Shown here: positions 18,889 to 27,700 of the stretch, piece after piece | Numbering within the stretch: the first letter of the stretch is position 1 | How the letters are laid out: the number at the start of each line of letters is the position of its first letter | The notes under the pieces: model-generated | The model's database searches: none | The model's input: the letters and a program-made list of their open reading frames with translations, nothing else | What the model was told of the DNA's origin: nothing | Position numbers and translations under genes: made by a program | Assembly: GCA_031399025.1 (NCBI GenBank) | Contig: JANNOJ010000022.1 | Coordinates: forward strand, 158,408 to 222,407 | Direction: 5' to 3' | DNA length: 64,000 nt | DNA from: CBDBZL01 sp031399025 | GTDB lineage: Bacteria; Pseudomonadota; Alphaproteobacteria; Sphingomonadales; Sphingomonadaceae

Positions 18889-19736
18889 CCGACCACGAGC
18901 CGCTGCTCGCCGGCATCACCGTGCAGGGGCCGGTGGCGGCAGGCGACACCGCGGTGACGGTGGCCCCCGCGCCGGTGACCATCGCCGTGCTGGCGAACGA
19001 TACCGACCCGGCCAATCCCTCCGCGCTCACCGTGAGCGCGGTCGGCGCCGCGGCGAACGGCACGGTGGCGGCCAACCCCGACGGCACGCTGACCTACGCG
19101 CCGACGGCCGGCTTCACCGGGTTCGACAGGTTCACCTACATTGCGGCCGACGCCGCCGGCGAGACCGACGCCGCGAGCGTCACCGTCCAGGTCGCCGCCG
19201 CCAATGGCGGCCAGCAGGTGGCGGGCGATGCGTCCGGTAATACGCTGCCGGGTGGCACCGGCGACGATTTCGTCGACGCGGGCGACGGTAGCGACTTCGT
19301 CAACGGCCTGGATGGCGGCGACCTCATCCTGGGCGGCGCCGGCGCCGACTACCTTGCGGGCGGCACGGGCAACGACCTGATCCGCGGCGGCGCGGGAGCG
19401 GATTTCATGTATGGCGGCGCGGGCGACAATCGGTTCGTCTTCGGCGACGGCGATCTTGCCGCCGACATCAATGCCACCGATCAGATCACCGGCTTCCGCC
19501 TGTTCGGTGCCGATCTGCTCGACCTGAGCGAGATCGACGCGGTGGTGGGCGGCCGCGACGATGCCTTCACCTTCATCGGCACCGGCGCGTTCACCGGGCA
19601 GGCGGGCGAGCTGCGCTACCAGGCGAGCGGCGCGTACACCGACATCTGGGGCGACGTGGATGGCGACGGCGCAGCCGATATCGCCCTGCGGCTCTACGGC
19701 AATGTGGCAGTGGCCCAGAGCATGCTGATCGCCTGA
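16443..19736 (+). CDS. Chimeric RTX protein: HExxH metallopeptidase-like N-terminus fused to a nuclease-type secretion tail
   Basis: This 1097-residue protein starts at ATG 16443 behind GGAGGAAG and lacks a signal peptide. Residues 128-132 are HEIAH, with acidic residues at 146-147 (EETAN) as a possible third zinc ligand. Glycine/aspartate-rich RTX-like repeats follow from about residue 400 (LLVGGTGSDVLVLGDG). From residue 816 (SDHEPLLAGI) composition becomes GC-rich. SDHxP is the usual end of EEP nuclease domains, and it is followed by an Ig/cadherin-like domain (VTIAVLANDTDP), canonical GGxGxD repeats (about 940-985) and a serralysin-type C-terminal secretion region. The type I exporter genes follow at once. 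Activity and target are unproven. Confidence 0.75.
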   Translation: MVLDPRISPIFDLSDLQNDTSIYAAATTTEIATITAALNQLYADPNFFEHFLPTQSPLGSPPIIKVRLMDAPGQAFFAAAGQTFTVASNSVTFVNSTIGLSSDILAGIDAETIYGGMDNASFASILRHEIAHSVLTPQYVPGRYIEETANFIDNYYAKKNGEVTLEFMGHVANVPDSYISASAISYLDGYDMTSRGSLTSASDDLQFRFTDSGGNQINKIYYGEGHNGLDHLITIEAVASSFPVLNIQSGEFAQPEYDEIILNSLVEDVQMKINQISATRGALDNLIAQFEAISIDESLFDWILPIVSEFRNAFSISGPDTLLTVSAERFYEDLSPLDPLSVDILDVQGPVNSGAMSDANASAILRLDASGTMGTLIFGASGVTQLGVPGSRGVHLGGSTDLLVGGTGSDVLVLGDGVSSSGTSRNLAIGGSGTDVMVGSSHANVRGTLIGGGNDDWDGGYDIFVSGAGLDYIIGDWGGGDLVSYSGSTSGVTIDLSQSTTISFVDGDGQTIDANAFMGFGGDAQGDRYVDAEIFLGSATQANTFIGALDPSWSSHTFVGGAEADTFYLTNGDAAFGGGGADVFYIDSTEQYSNYHIYGLDAEDILMVDGVVYTGRTRTLDVHAIEDPDGILLGYEYNVTSDTSAWNPAYHSFGNQTYGPGISDQTRGEYLFYGHVGEPGDPGFGPEVGGPLSGTAQLTFFDYVSETALNVNLIGWEEGDLGINMSMENPSLDASTAGIWQSNGDDMFNGWRYNSGYGYSSMSDGPAEDASPFTIRQQMAYLGGGPENVYELALEEIGAGNRESDGRLFFASSAASDHEPLLAGITVQGPVAAGDTAVTVAPAPVTIAVLANDTDPANPSALTVSAVGAAANGTVAANPDGTLTYAPTAGFTGFDRFTYIAADAAGETDAASVTVQVAAANGGQQVAGDASGNTLPGGTGDDFVDAGDGSDFVNGLDGGDLILGGAGADYLAGGTGNDLIRGGAGADFMYGGAGDNRFVFGDGDLAADINATDQITGFRLFGADLLDLSEIDAVVGGRDDAFTFIGTGAFTGQAGELRYQASGAYTDIWGDVDGDGAADIALRLYGNVAVAQSMLIA

Positions 19737-19937
19737 TCTGGGCCGCGAGCGGGCTTTGCGCTCCGGCGCGAAGCCTTCCAGCCACAAAAGTCGCAAATGC
19801 AACAAATTCTGTCACAATCGCTTCATCAGGCCCCTGCATAGGCAGGGCTCCCGGCGAGGAGGGGCGTCGGGCCTTGCCACGGACACAGGCGGAACCCGCC
19901 CCCTGTCGCGCCGGAACCGCCCCGATTGCTGCTGGTG

Positions 19938-21248
19938 ATGATCCGCTTTTCTCCCCCGTTCCTGCTTGGTGCCGCATTCCTGCTGTTCGGGAGCGCGGCG
20001 GTGTGGGCGCAGCAGGTTTACGGCCCGCAAGCCGCCGGTTCCGACCTGCCGCGCGCCGAGCCGCCCTCCGCCATCCCCGCGCCGCTCGACCGCGCCGCCG
20101 CCATCGCCGCCGCTACTCATCCGCTGGTCTCCGCCGTCGACGCCGAGGCCCGGGCGCTGGAAGCCGAATATCGCGGCGCGCGCTGGCTGCGCTATCCCAG
20201 CCTCAGCGTCGAGGCGCTGGCGGCCTCGCGCGGCAGCAGCCTGGCCGACCGCGACGGCATCGCCGCCAACCTCGCGCTCGAGCAGCCGATCTGGGCGGGG
20301 GGGCGTATTTCGGGCGAAATCGATCGTGCTCGCGCCACGCTCGCCGCCGGCAGCGACCGGATCGACGAGGCCGAGCGGCAGATCGTGCTCGAAGTGGCCG
20401 CCGCCTATTACGACTACGTGCTGGCCACCGAGCGCGGCACGGTGCTCGCCGACAGCCTCTCTCAGCACGAGACGCTGATCGCCTCGATCGAGCGGCGGGT
20501 GGAACAGGAGGTCTCGCCGCTGGCCGATCTCACGCTCGGCCGCTCGCGCACCGCCCAGGTCCGGCTCGAACTCACGGGCGCCGAGGAATTGCGCAACAGC
20601 GCCCGGCTGCGGCTGCTCGAACTCACCGGCGGCATCGATGTCCAGCCCGAGATGCCGCCCGCGGGCATGGCCGGAGTGCTGCCCGAGCAGGAGCTGGCGC
20701 TGGCCGAGGCGCTGCAATGCGATCCCTCGCTCTCGGCGCTGACCGACCTGGTCGATGCCGCCCAGGCCGAGCGCCGGATCGCGCGCGGCAATCTGTTCCC
20801 CCAGGTGCTGCTGCAGCTGTCGCAGAACGAGATCACCGGCGCGCGCGCCGCCCTGGTGCTGCGCGCGCAGACCGGCAATGGCCTCTCGCAGCTGACCCGC
20901 ATCGACAGCGCCGCGGCGCGCATCGAGCGCTCGCTGGCGGAGTTCGGCGAGGCCGAGCGGCGGCTGCGCGAGCAGTTGAGGCGCGATTACATCGTCGTCG
21001 GGGCGGCGCAGCAGCGGATCGAATCGGGCACGCTGGCGGCCGACACCGCCGACGAGATCATCGCCTCCTATCAGCGCCAGTTCATCGCCGGGCGGCGCTC
21101 GTGGCTCGACGTGATGAACGCGGTGCGCGAAGCGGCCAGCGCGCGATTGTCGGAAAGCGACGCGCGCGTGGCGGTGGCGGCCGGGTCCGCGCGCATCCTG
21201 GCGCTCGCCTGCCGGTGGCAACCGGTGGCGATCGGGAACAGTCTATGA
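19938..21248 (+). CDS. Type I secretion outer-membrane channel (TolC family)
   Basis: The 436-residue protein starts at ATG 19938 with a signal peptide ending AAVWAQ. Two alpha-helical hairpin repeats follow, including LEQPIWAGGRISGEIDRA, a common TolC element, and AAAYYDYVLATERG. TTG 19926 and GTG 19935 are alternative starts. Its stop overlaps the ATG of the ABC exporter, and with the HlyD gene it makes one operon. The likely clients are the RTX protein just upstream and perhaps the large protein downstream. Confidence 0.9.
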   Translation: MIRFSPPFLLGAAFLLFGSAAVWAQQVYGPQAAGSDLPRAEPPSAIPAPLDRAAAIAAATHPLVSAVDAEARALEAEYRGARWLRYPSLSVEALAASRGSSLADRDGIAANLALEQPIWAGGRISGEIDRARATLAAGSDRIDEAERQIVLEVAAAYYDYVLATERGTVLADSLSQHETLIASIERRVEQEVSPLADLTLGRSRTAQVRLELTGAEELRNSARLRLLELTGGIDVQPEMPPAGMAGVLPEQELALAEALQCDPSLSALTDLVDAAQAERRIARGNLFPQVLLQLSQNEITGARAALVLRAQTGNGLSQLTRIDSAAARIERSLAEFGEAERRLREQLRRDYIVVGAAQQRIESGTLAADTADEIIASYQRQFIAGRRSWLDVMNAVREAASARLSESDARVAVAAGSARILALACRWQPVAIGNSL

Positions 21249-23428
21249 GCATGGGGCACAGCAGCACCGGCGGCGTCATCGAGGCGGTCGAGACCTATGC
21301 GCGGGCCACTGCCAAGCCCCTCTCGCCGCACTGGAAGGCCGAGCTGCGCGAGGTCGGGCTGGCCGATGGGGTGGACGCGCTCGCGGGCCTGGCGGGCGTG
21401 CTCGGCTGGTCGCCGCCGCGACGCATCCAAGGCCGCCCGCGCGCCGACCAGTTCCCGCTGCTGGTGTTCGATCCCGTCGCCGGCTGGGCGGTGGCGCACC
21501 AGTGGGACAGCGAGAGCAGGCTGAGCCTGGCCGGCGAGCGCGGCCGGTTGCTGGCGCACAACCCCGACCAGCGCTTCTTCGCCCTGCCATTGCCCGATCC
21601 ACTGGCCGAGGATGGCGCCACGGCAATGTCGGTGTTCTGGCGGGCGATCCGCCGGCGCAAGCAGCCGCTGGTGATGGCCGGCCTCGCCACCGGGTTCGCC
21701 AATATCCTGACGCTGGCGACCTCGCTCTATTCCATGCAGCTGTACGACCGCGTCATCCCGCTCGCCGGTTACGAGACGCTGTTCGTGCTCACCGCCGGGG
21801 TGCTGTTCGCGCTGCTGCTCGACCTGGTGCTGCGGGCCCTGCGCGCGCTGCTGATCGAGCGCGAGGCGCAGGACATCGACGCCGAGGTCTCCGAGTTCTT
21901 CTTCGCCCGCGCCCAGGCCATCCGGCTCGACGCCCGCCCGCCCGGCATCGGGACGCTGGCGGCGCAGCTGCGCGGGCAGGAGCAGATCCGCCAGGTGCTC
22001 TCCTCGGGCTCGCTGTTCATGCTCGCCGACCTGCCGTTCGCCGGGTTCTTCATCTTCGTCATCGCCATGATCGGCGGCCCGCTGGCGGTCGTTCCCATCG
22101 CCAGCCTGCCCGTCGCGCTGGGCCTGGCGCTGCTGCTCAGCGGCATCATCCGCAAGGGCGCCGACCGGGCGCAGGTGAGCGGCAACCGCAAGAACGGGAT
22201 GCTGGTGGAATCGCTCGACGCCGCCGAGACGGTCAAGGCCAATCGCGGGGGCTGGTTCCTGATGGGCCGCTGGAACCGCCTGGTGCGCGAGATCCACCAT
22301 TACGAGGATCCGGTGAAGCGCGCCTCGGCGGTCGCCGGCTCGCTGTTCGCCACGCTGCAGCAGGTGGCCTATGTCGCCCTGATGGGCTGGGGCGCGTATC
22401 TGGCCGCCAACGGCGAGATCACCATCGGCGCGCTGCTCGCCTGCTCCATCCTGGCCGGGCGGATCAATGGCCCGCTGGTGGCGCAATTGCCGGGCCTGAT
22501 CGTGCAATGGGGCTATGCGCGCTCGTCGCTGAAGGCGCTGGACGGGATTTTGCGGCTGCCGCTCGACCCGTCCACCGCGGCCAATGCGCTGCGGCCGGGG
22601 GTGATCACGGGCGGTCTGGAGCTGCGCGAGGCGACCTTCGCCTACCCGGGCGCGGGCCGGCCGGCGCTGGACATCGACCGCCTCGCGATCGAACCAGGTG
22701 AGAAGGTGGCGGTGGTCGGCGGCATCGGCTCAGGCAAGTCGACGCTGCTGCGCCTGCTCGCCGGGCTCTATGCGCCGCATTCGGGGGGAGCGCTCATCGG
22801 CGGGCTCGACCTGGCGCAGATCGCCGAGGACATCGCCCGACGCCACATCGGCTATCTGCCGCAGGATGCCCGGCTGGTGAACGGAACCCTGCGCGACAAT
22901 CTCGCAATGGGCCTGGGCGACCTGGGCGATGGCGAGATCATGGCCCTGGCCAGGGAGACCCGGCTCGATGCGATGATCGCCGCGCGCACGGAGGGCCTGG
23001 CGCTGCCGATCCACGAAGGCGGGCGCGGCCTGTCGGGCGGGCAGCGCTCGCTGGTGGGGATCAACCGGCTGATCCACGCCGCGCCCAGCGTCTGGCTGCT
23101 CGACGAGCCCACCGCCGCGCTCGACCAGACCACCGAGGCCGCCGCGCTCGACGCCCTGTTCGCCCGCCTCGCGCCCACCGACATCCTGGTCATGGTGACG
23201 CACAAGCCCCAGTTGCTGCCGCGCTTCGATCGGATCGTGGTCATGGCCGAGGGCAAGGTGGCGCGCGACGGGCCGACCCGGGAGGTGCTGCTCGAAATCC
23301 TCCCGCGGCCCCGCACCCCGGCGCGGCAGGGCGCGGCTCCGGCTGCTGCCCCCGCCGGAACCACCGTGCGCCAGCCGGTCGCGGGCACCGTCACCTCCGC
23401 CATCGCCGGCAAGGGAGCCGCCTCGTGA
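21245..23428 (+). CDS. Type I secretion ABC exporter (permease-ATPase, LapB-like)
   Basis: This 727-residue inner-membrane exporter begins with about 130 residues of a C39-like domain that lacks a catalytic Cys, as in RTX and LapA exporters that do not cleave their cargo. Six transmembrane helices cover about residues 140-430 (YSMQLYDRVIPLAGYETL is the conserved first-helix region). The ATPase has Walker A GGIGSGKST, signature LSGGQ, Walker B VWLLDEPTAALD and H-loop VTHKP. The last 45 residues are Pro/Ala-rich. It is coupled by overlap to both neighbours. Confidence 0.94.
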   Translation: MSMGHSSTGGVIEAVETYARATAKPLSPHWKAELREVGLADGVDALAGLAGVLGWSPPRRIQGRPRADQFPLLVFDPVAGWAVAHQWDSESRLSLAGERGRLLAHNPDQRFFALPLPDPLAEDGATAMSVFWRAIRRRKQPLVMAGLATGFANILTLATSLYSMQLYDRVIPLAGYETLFVLTAGVLFALLLDLVLRALRALLIEREAQDIDAEVSEFFFARAQAIRLDARPPGIGTLAAQLRGQEQIRQVLSSGSLFMLADLPFAGFFIFVIAMIGGPLAVVPIASLPVALGLALLLSGIIRKGADRAQVSGNRKNGMLVESLDAAETVKANRGGWFLMGRWNRLVREIHHYEDPVKRASAVAGSLFATLQQVAYVALMGWGAYLAANGEITIGALLACSILAGRINGPLVAQLPGLIVQWGYARSSLKALDGILRLPLDPSTAANALRPGVITGGLELREATFAYPGAGRPALDIDRLAIEPGEKVAVVGGIGSGKSTLLRLLAGLYAPHSGGALIGGLDLAQIAEDIARRHIGYLPQDARLVNGTLRDNLAMGLGDLGDGEIMALARETRLDAMIAARTEGLALPIHEGGRGLSGGQRSLVGINRLIHAAPSVWLLDEPTAALDQTTEAAALDALFARLAPTDILVMVTHKPQLLPRFDRIVVMAEGKVARDGPTREVLLEILPRPRTPARQGAAPAAAPAGTTVRQPVAGTVTSAIAGKGAAS

Positions 23429-24585
23429 GCGCCGCCCCCGGCTTGCGCCCCGCGCACTGGATCATCATCACCATCTGCGTGACGCTGGCCGGCTTTATCG
23501 GCTGGTCGATGTGGGCCGAGCTCGACCAGGTCACCCGCGCGCCGGGCCGCGTGGTTCCCTTCGCCCGGGTGCAGATCGTCCAGAGCGAGGAGGGCGGGGC
23601 GATCGGCGCGATCAACGTGCGCGAAGGCGACGAGGTGCGCGAGGGCGAGCTGCTGGTGGAGCTCGACACGGTCAAACTCGGCGCCGCGGTCGAGGAATCG
23701 CGCGCGCGCGTCGCCGCGCTGCGCAGCCGGATGGCGCGGATCGACGCCGAGCTGTTCAACCGGCCGCTGGCCTTCCCCGCCTCGCTCGCCGGCTACCCGG
23801 AATTCACCGCCAACCAGCGCCAGCTGTACCTGCGCCGCCGCTCCGCGCTCGACAGCGAGCTGGCCTCGCTGGGCTCGATGGCCACGCTGCAGGGCGAGGA
23901 GCTCGACCTCAACCAGCCGCTGCTCGAGACGGGGGACGTGGCCCGTTCCGAGATCATCCGCATGCAGCGCGCCATCGTCGAGACCGAGGGGCGGATGAGC
24001 AATCTGCGCGCGCAATACATTCAGGAGCTGCAGACCGAGTTCACCCGCACCGAGGAGGAGCTGGTGGCGGCCGAGCAGCAGCTGGCGCAGCGCGAGGATT
24101 CGCTGCGCGCCGCCGCGCTGGTGGCGCCCGCCGACGGCATCGTGAAGAACGTGCGTCTCACCACCGTGGGCGGGGTGCTGCGGCCGGGCGACGAGGTGCT
24201 GCAGATCGTGCCGACCGGCGAGAGGCTGATCGTGGAAGCGCAGGTGCCGCCGCGCGACATCGCCTTCGTGCGGGTCGGCCAGCGGGCGCGGGTGAACTTC
24301 GATGCCTTCGATGCCGCCGTCTACGGCTCGGGCGAAGGGCGGGTGGTCTATGTCGGCCCCGACACGCTCACCGAGGAGCGCGAGGACGGCACCACCAACA
24401 CCTATTACCGGGTGAACCTGGAGGTGGACACCGGCTCGATGCGGCCGCGAGCCGCCGGCGAGACCATCGACCTGCAGCCCGGGATGACGACGAGCGCCGA
24501 GATCCTGACCGGCAAAACCACGGTGTGGCGCTACCTCACCAAGCCGATCCTCAAGACCACCTCCGCCTCGCTGCAGGAGCGGTGA
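23425..24585 (+). CDS. HlyD-family type I secretion adaptor
   Basis: The 386-residue membrane fusion protein has a single N-terminal helix (WIIITICVTLAGFIGWSMWA) and a conserved APGRVVPFARVQIVQ stretch. A lipoyl half (EGGAIGAINVREGDEVREGE), a coiled coil, the second lipoyl half (APADGIVKNVRLTTVGGVLRPG) and the C-terminal PGMTTSAEILTGKTTVWRYL block of HlyD/LapC proteins follow. GTG 23425 overlaps the exporter stop. It completes a full type I secretion operon. Confidence 0.94.
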   Translation: MSAAPGLRPAHWIIITICVTLAGFIGWSMWAELDQVTRAPGRVVPFARVQIVQSEEGGAIGAINVREGDEVREGELLVELDTVKLGAAVEESRARVAALRSRMARIDAELFNRPLAFPASLAGYPEFTANQRQLYLRRRSALDSELASLGSMATLQGEELDLNQPLLETGDVARSEIIRMQRAIVETEGRMSNLRAQYIQELQTEFTRTEEELVAAEQQLAQREDSLRAAALVAPADGIVKNVRLTTVGGVLRPGDEVLQIVPTGERLIVEAQVPPRDIAFVRVGQRARVNFDAFDAAVYGSGEGRVVYVGPDTLTEEREDGTTNTYYRVNLEVDTGSMRPRAAGETIDLQPGMTTSAEILTGKTTVWRYLTKPILKTTSASLQER

Positions 24586-24743
24586 TGATGTTCAAGGCAA
24601 TGTCGCCTTAGGATCGGCCGACAAGCTTCTTCGAATTGTCATATTCCTGAAATCGCTCGGTCACTTGGTCGTGCAATGCTCGGCTCAACATAGGCGCCGC
24701 GCCAAGCTGCGGACGGGCCAGGATACCGACAGGGGGAAGTGCG

Positions 24744-27700
24744 ATGCCGTTGCTTATCCGGGTCACGTCTGCCGACAGCAAGAAGGCCTTCACCCGCAGG
24801 CTCGAGGACCGCGCCGCCACCATCAAGCTGCCGCGCGACGCCAAGCTCGCGGTGATCGACGAGGCGACCGGCCAAGTCGTGCCCGTGCTTCCGAAGGCGC
24901 TCTTCAACGCGTTGACCGGGGTATCCGCTGGCGCAAGGGGCGATGGACAGCTCGTTCTCGTCGGCGAGCACGAGGGCGAAGCGGTCGCCATCATCATCGA
25001 TGCCGAGGCCGCGCCGTGGCCGGCCGACACCGCGCTCGCCACGAGCGAAGGCCTGGACGCCGGCTCGGTCCCGGTGCTCGCCGAGGCGGCCGCGGGAGAG
25101 GCACGCCGCGGCTCGTCCTACGAGCTCGGCGAGGACATCGGCAATGGCGGCGCGGGCGGCGTCTCGCCGGTCGTGTGGCTGGTGTTCGGCGCGCTGACCA
25201 TCGGCGGCATCGCGCTGGCCGCCGCGGGCGTCGATGACGACGACGATACCCCCGCCCCCACCCCGACCCCCACCCCGCCGTCAACCGATACCGCCCCGCC
25301 CGCCGCGCCCAGCGGCATCGACCTCGCCGCTGCCAGCGATACCGGTCTGCGCAACGATGACGACATCACCAGCCTGACGACGGGCCTCGTCATCACCGGC
25401 AATGCCGAGCCCGGCGCCACAGTGCGCATCTTCGCCGGCGGGACGCAGCTGGGCGGCACCGCCACGGCGGCCGCGGGCTCCGGCGCGTTCAGCTTCACCG
25501 TCAACCTGCCGGCGGGCGCGAATGTGATCACGGTCACCGCCACCGATGCGGCCGGCAATGTCTCGGCCGCCTCGACCCCGCTGACCGTCACCGTGGACAC
25601 CACCGCGCCCGCCGCGCCCGCCGGGCTCGACCTAGCCGCGGCCGACGATACCGGCGTGTCCAACAGCGACGACCTCACCAGCCTGGGCAGCGGCCTCACG
25701 ATCACCGGTACCGCGCCGGCCAACACCAGCGTCCAGCTGCTTTCCGGCACCACCCTGCTGGGCAGCGGCCCGGCCGGCGCCACGGGTACCTTCAGCATCG
25801 ATGTCGCGCTGCCCGCCGGCGCGAGCACGATAACCGCGACAGCGCTCGATCCGGCCGGGAATGCCAGCCCGGCGAGCGCCCCGCTGACGATCACCGTCGA
25901 CAACACCGCACCCGCCGCGCCGCTGGCCCTGGCGCTCGCCGCGGCCGATGACGACGGCAGCTCCAGCACCGATGGCGTCACCGATGTCACGCAGGACCTC
26001 ACCATCACCGGCACGGCGGCGGCGGGGTCGGTCGTCCAGCTGTTCGGCAACGGCGCGAGCCTGGGCACCGCCACCGCCGACGCGCAGGGCAATTTCACCG
26101 TCACCTTCGATGCGCCCGCCGCCGGCCCGCTGGCCATCACCGCCACGGCCACCGACGCGGCGGGCAATGCGAGCGCCGCGTCCGCCCCGCTGGCGCTGAG
26201 CATCGGGGCCGCGCCGATGGCCACGAACGTGTCGATCGACGGCAATGGCGATATCATCACCGTCTATTTCGACGAGATGCTCGATCCTAACAGCCTGCCT
26301 GCCGCGGGGCAGTACACGCTGACCGACAGCAATGGCTCGGCGCTGGCGACGGTCACCGGCGCGCAGATCGTGGGCAACCGCATCCAGCTCTTCCTCGCCA
26401 CCGCGATCGATGAAGCATCGGGTCCGGTGCTGTCCTATACCGCCGCGCCCGGCACCCTGACCGACCTGGCCGGCAATGCCGCGCCCAGCCAGTCGGGGGC
26501 GATAACCAACGACTTGGCGCTGACCGGCACCGACGGCATCGCCATCGGCCGCACGGGCAATCTGACGCTGGCCGGCGCCGAGATCGTCGCCTTCGACCCT
26601 GCCAGCGACCGCTTCTTCGTGACCTCGGGCGCAGGCCTGCAGGTCATCGGCGTCGATGCCAGTCTCAACCTCACGCTGCTGGGCACGCTGGCGCTGGGCT
26701 CGAACGACGTGACCAGCGTGGCGGTGAAGAACGGCATCGTGGCGGTATCGGTCGTGGCCGCGGTGAAGACCGATCCGGGCACCGTGTTCCTGCTCGACGC
26801 CGACGCGGCGGTCGGGCCCGGCATGGTGCTGGGCAGCGCCACGGTGGGCGCGCTGCCCGACATGGTGACCTTCACCCCCGACGGCACCAAGGTGCTGGTG
26901 GCCAATGAGGGCGAGCAGTCGAATGCCGGCGTTACCCCAGTTGTGAACCCTGAAGGCTCGGTGAGCATCATCGATGTCACCAACCCGGCGGCACCCGTGG
27001 TGACGACGGCCGATTTCACCGCCTACAATTCGCAACTCGCCGCGCTGCAGGCCGAGGGCGTGCGCCTGTTCGCCGGCGAGGCGGGTTTCGAGACCATCAC
27101 CGTGGCGCAGGACGTAGAGCCCGAATCCATCAGCGTCTCGGCCGATGGAACCACCGCGCTGATCACGCTGCAGGAGAACAACGCGGTCGCAGTGCTCGAC
27201 ATCGCCAGCGCGACGATCACCGACATCCAGCCGCTCGGTCTCAAGCCGTTCCTCGGCCTGCCGGCGGACTTCTCCGACCGCGACACCGGCATCGCGCTCG
27301 ACACCGACAACCCGGTGTTCGGCCAGTTCATGCCCGATGCCATCGCCAGTTTCACCGCGGCGGATGGCCAAGTGTACTACATCATCGCCAATGAGGGGGA
27401 CGATCGCGACGATTTCATCACTCCCGATGAAACCTCCCGCCTGTCCGCCCTGACGCTCGATCCGGCCGCCTTCCCCGATGCCGCAGCGCTGCAGGGGGCG
27501 ACGGAGCTCGGCCGGCTGACCGTCTCCAACGCGCCGGGCAATAACGGCGACACCGATGGCGATGGCGACATCGACCAGATTCTCACCTACGGCGCGCGCT
27601 CGTTCTCGATCCTGGATGGCAACGGCAACATCATCTTCGACAGCGGCTCGCACATCGAGCAGTTCGTTGCCCAGGGCGGCGCCTACGATGCCACCGCCAA

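Noticed and set aside
16010..18892. Seven-base word CTTCCGA at both ends of the lower-GC module as a target duplication
   Set aside because: The left copy lies after the stop that ends the nuclease fragment, so it does not mark a clean junction; a seven-base match over this distance can arise by chance.
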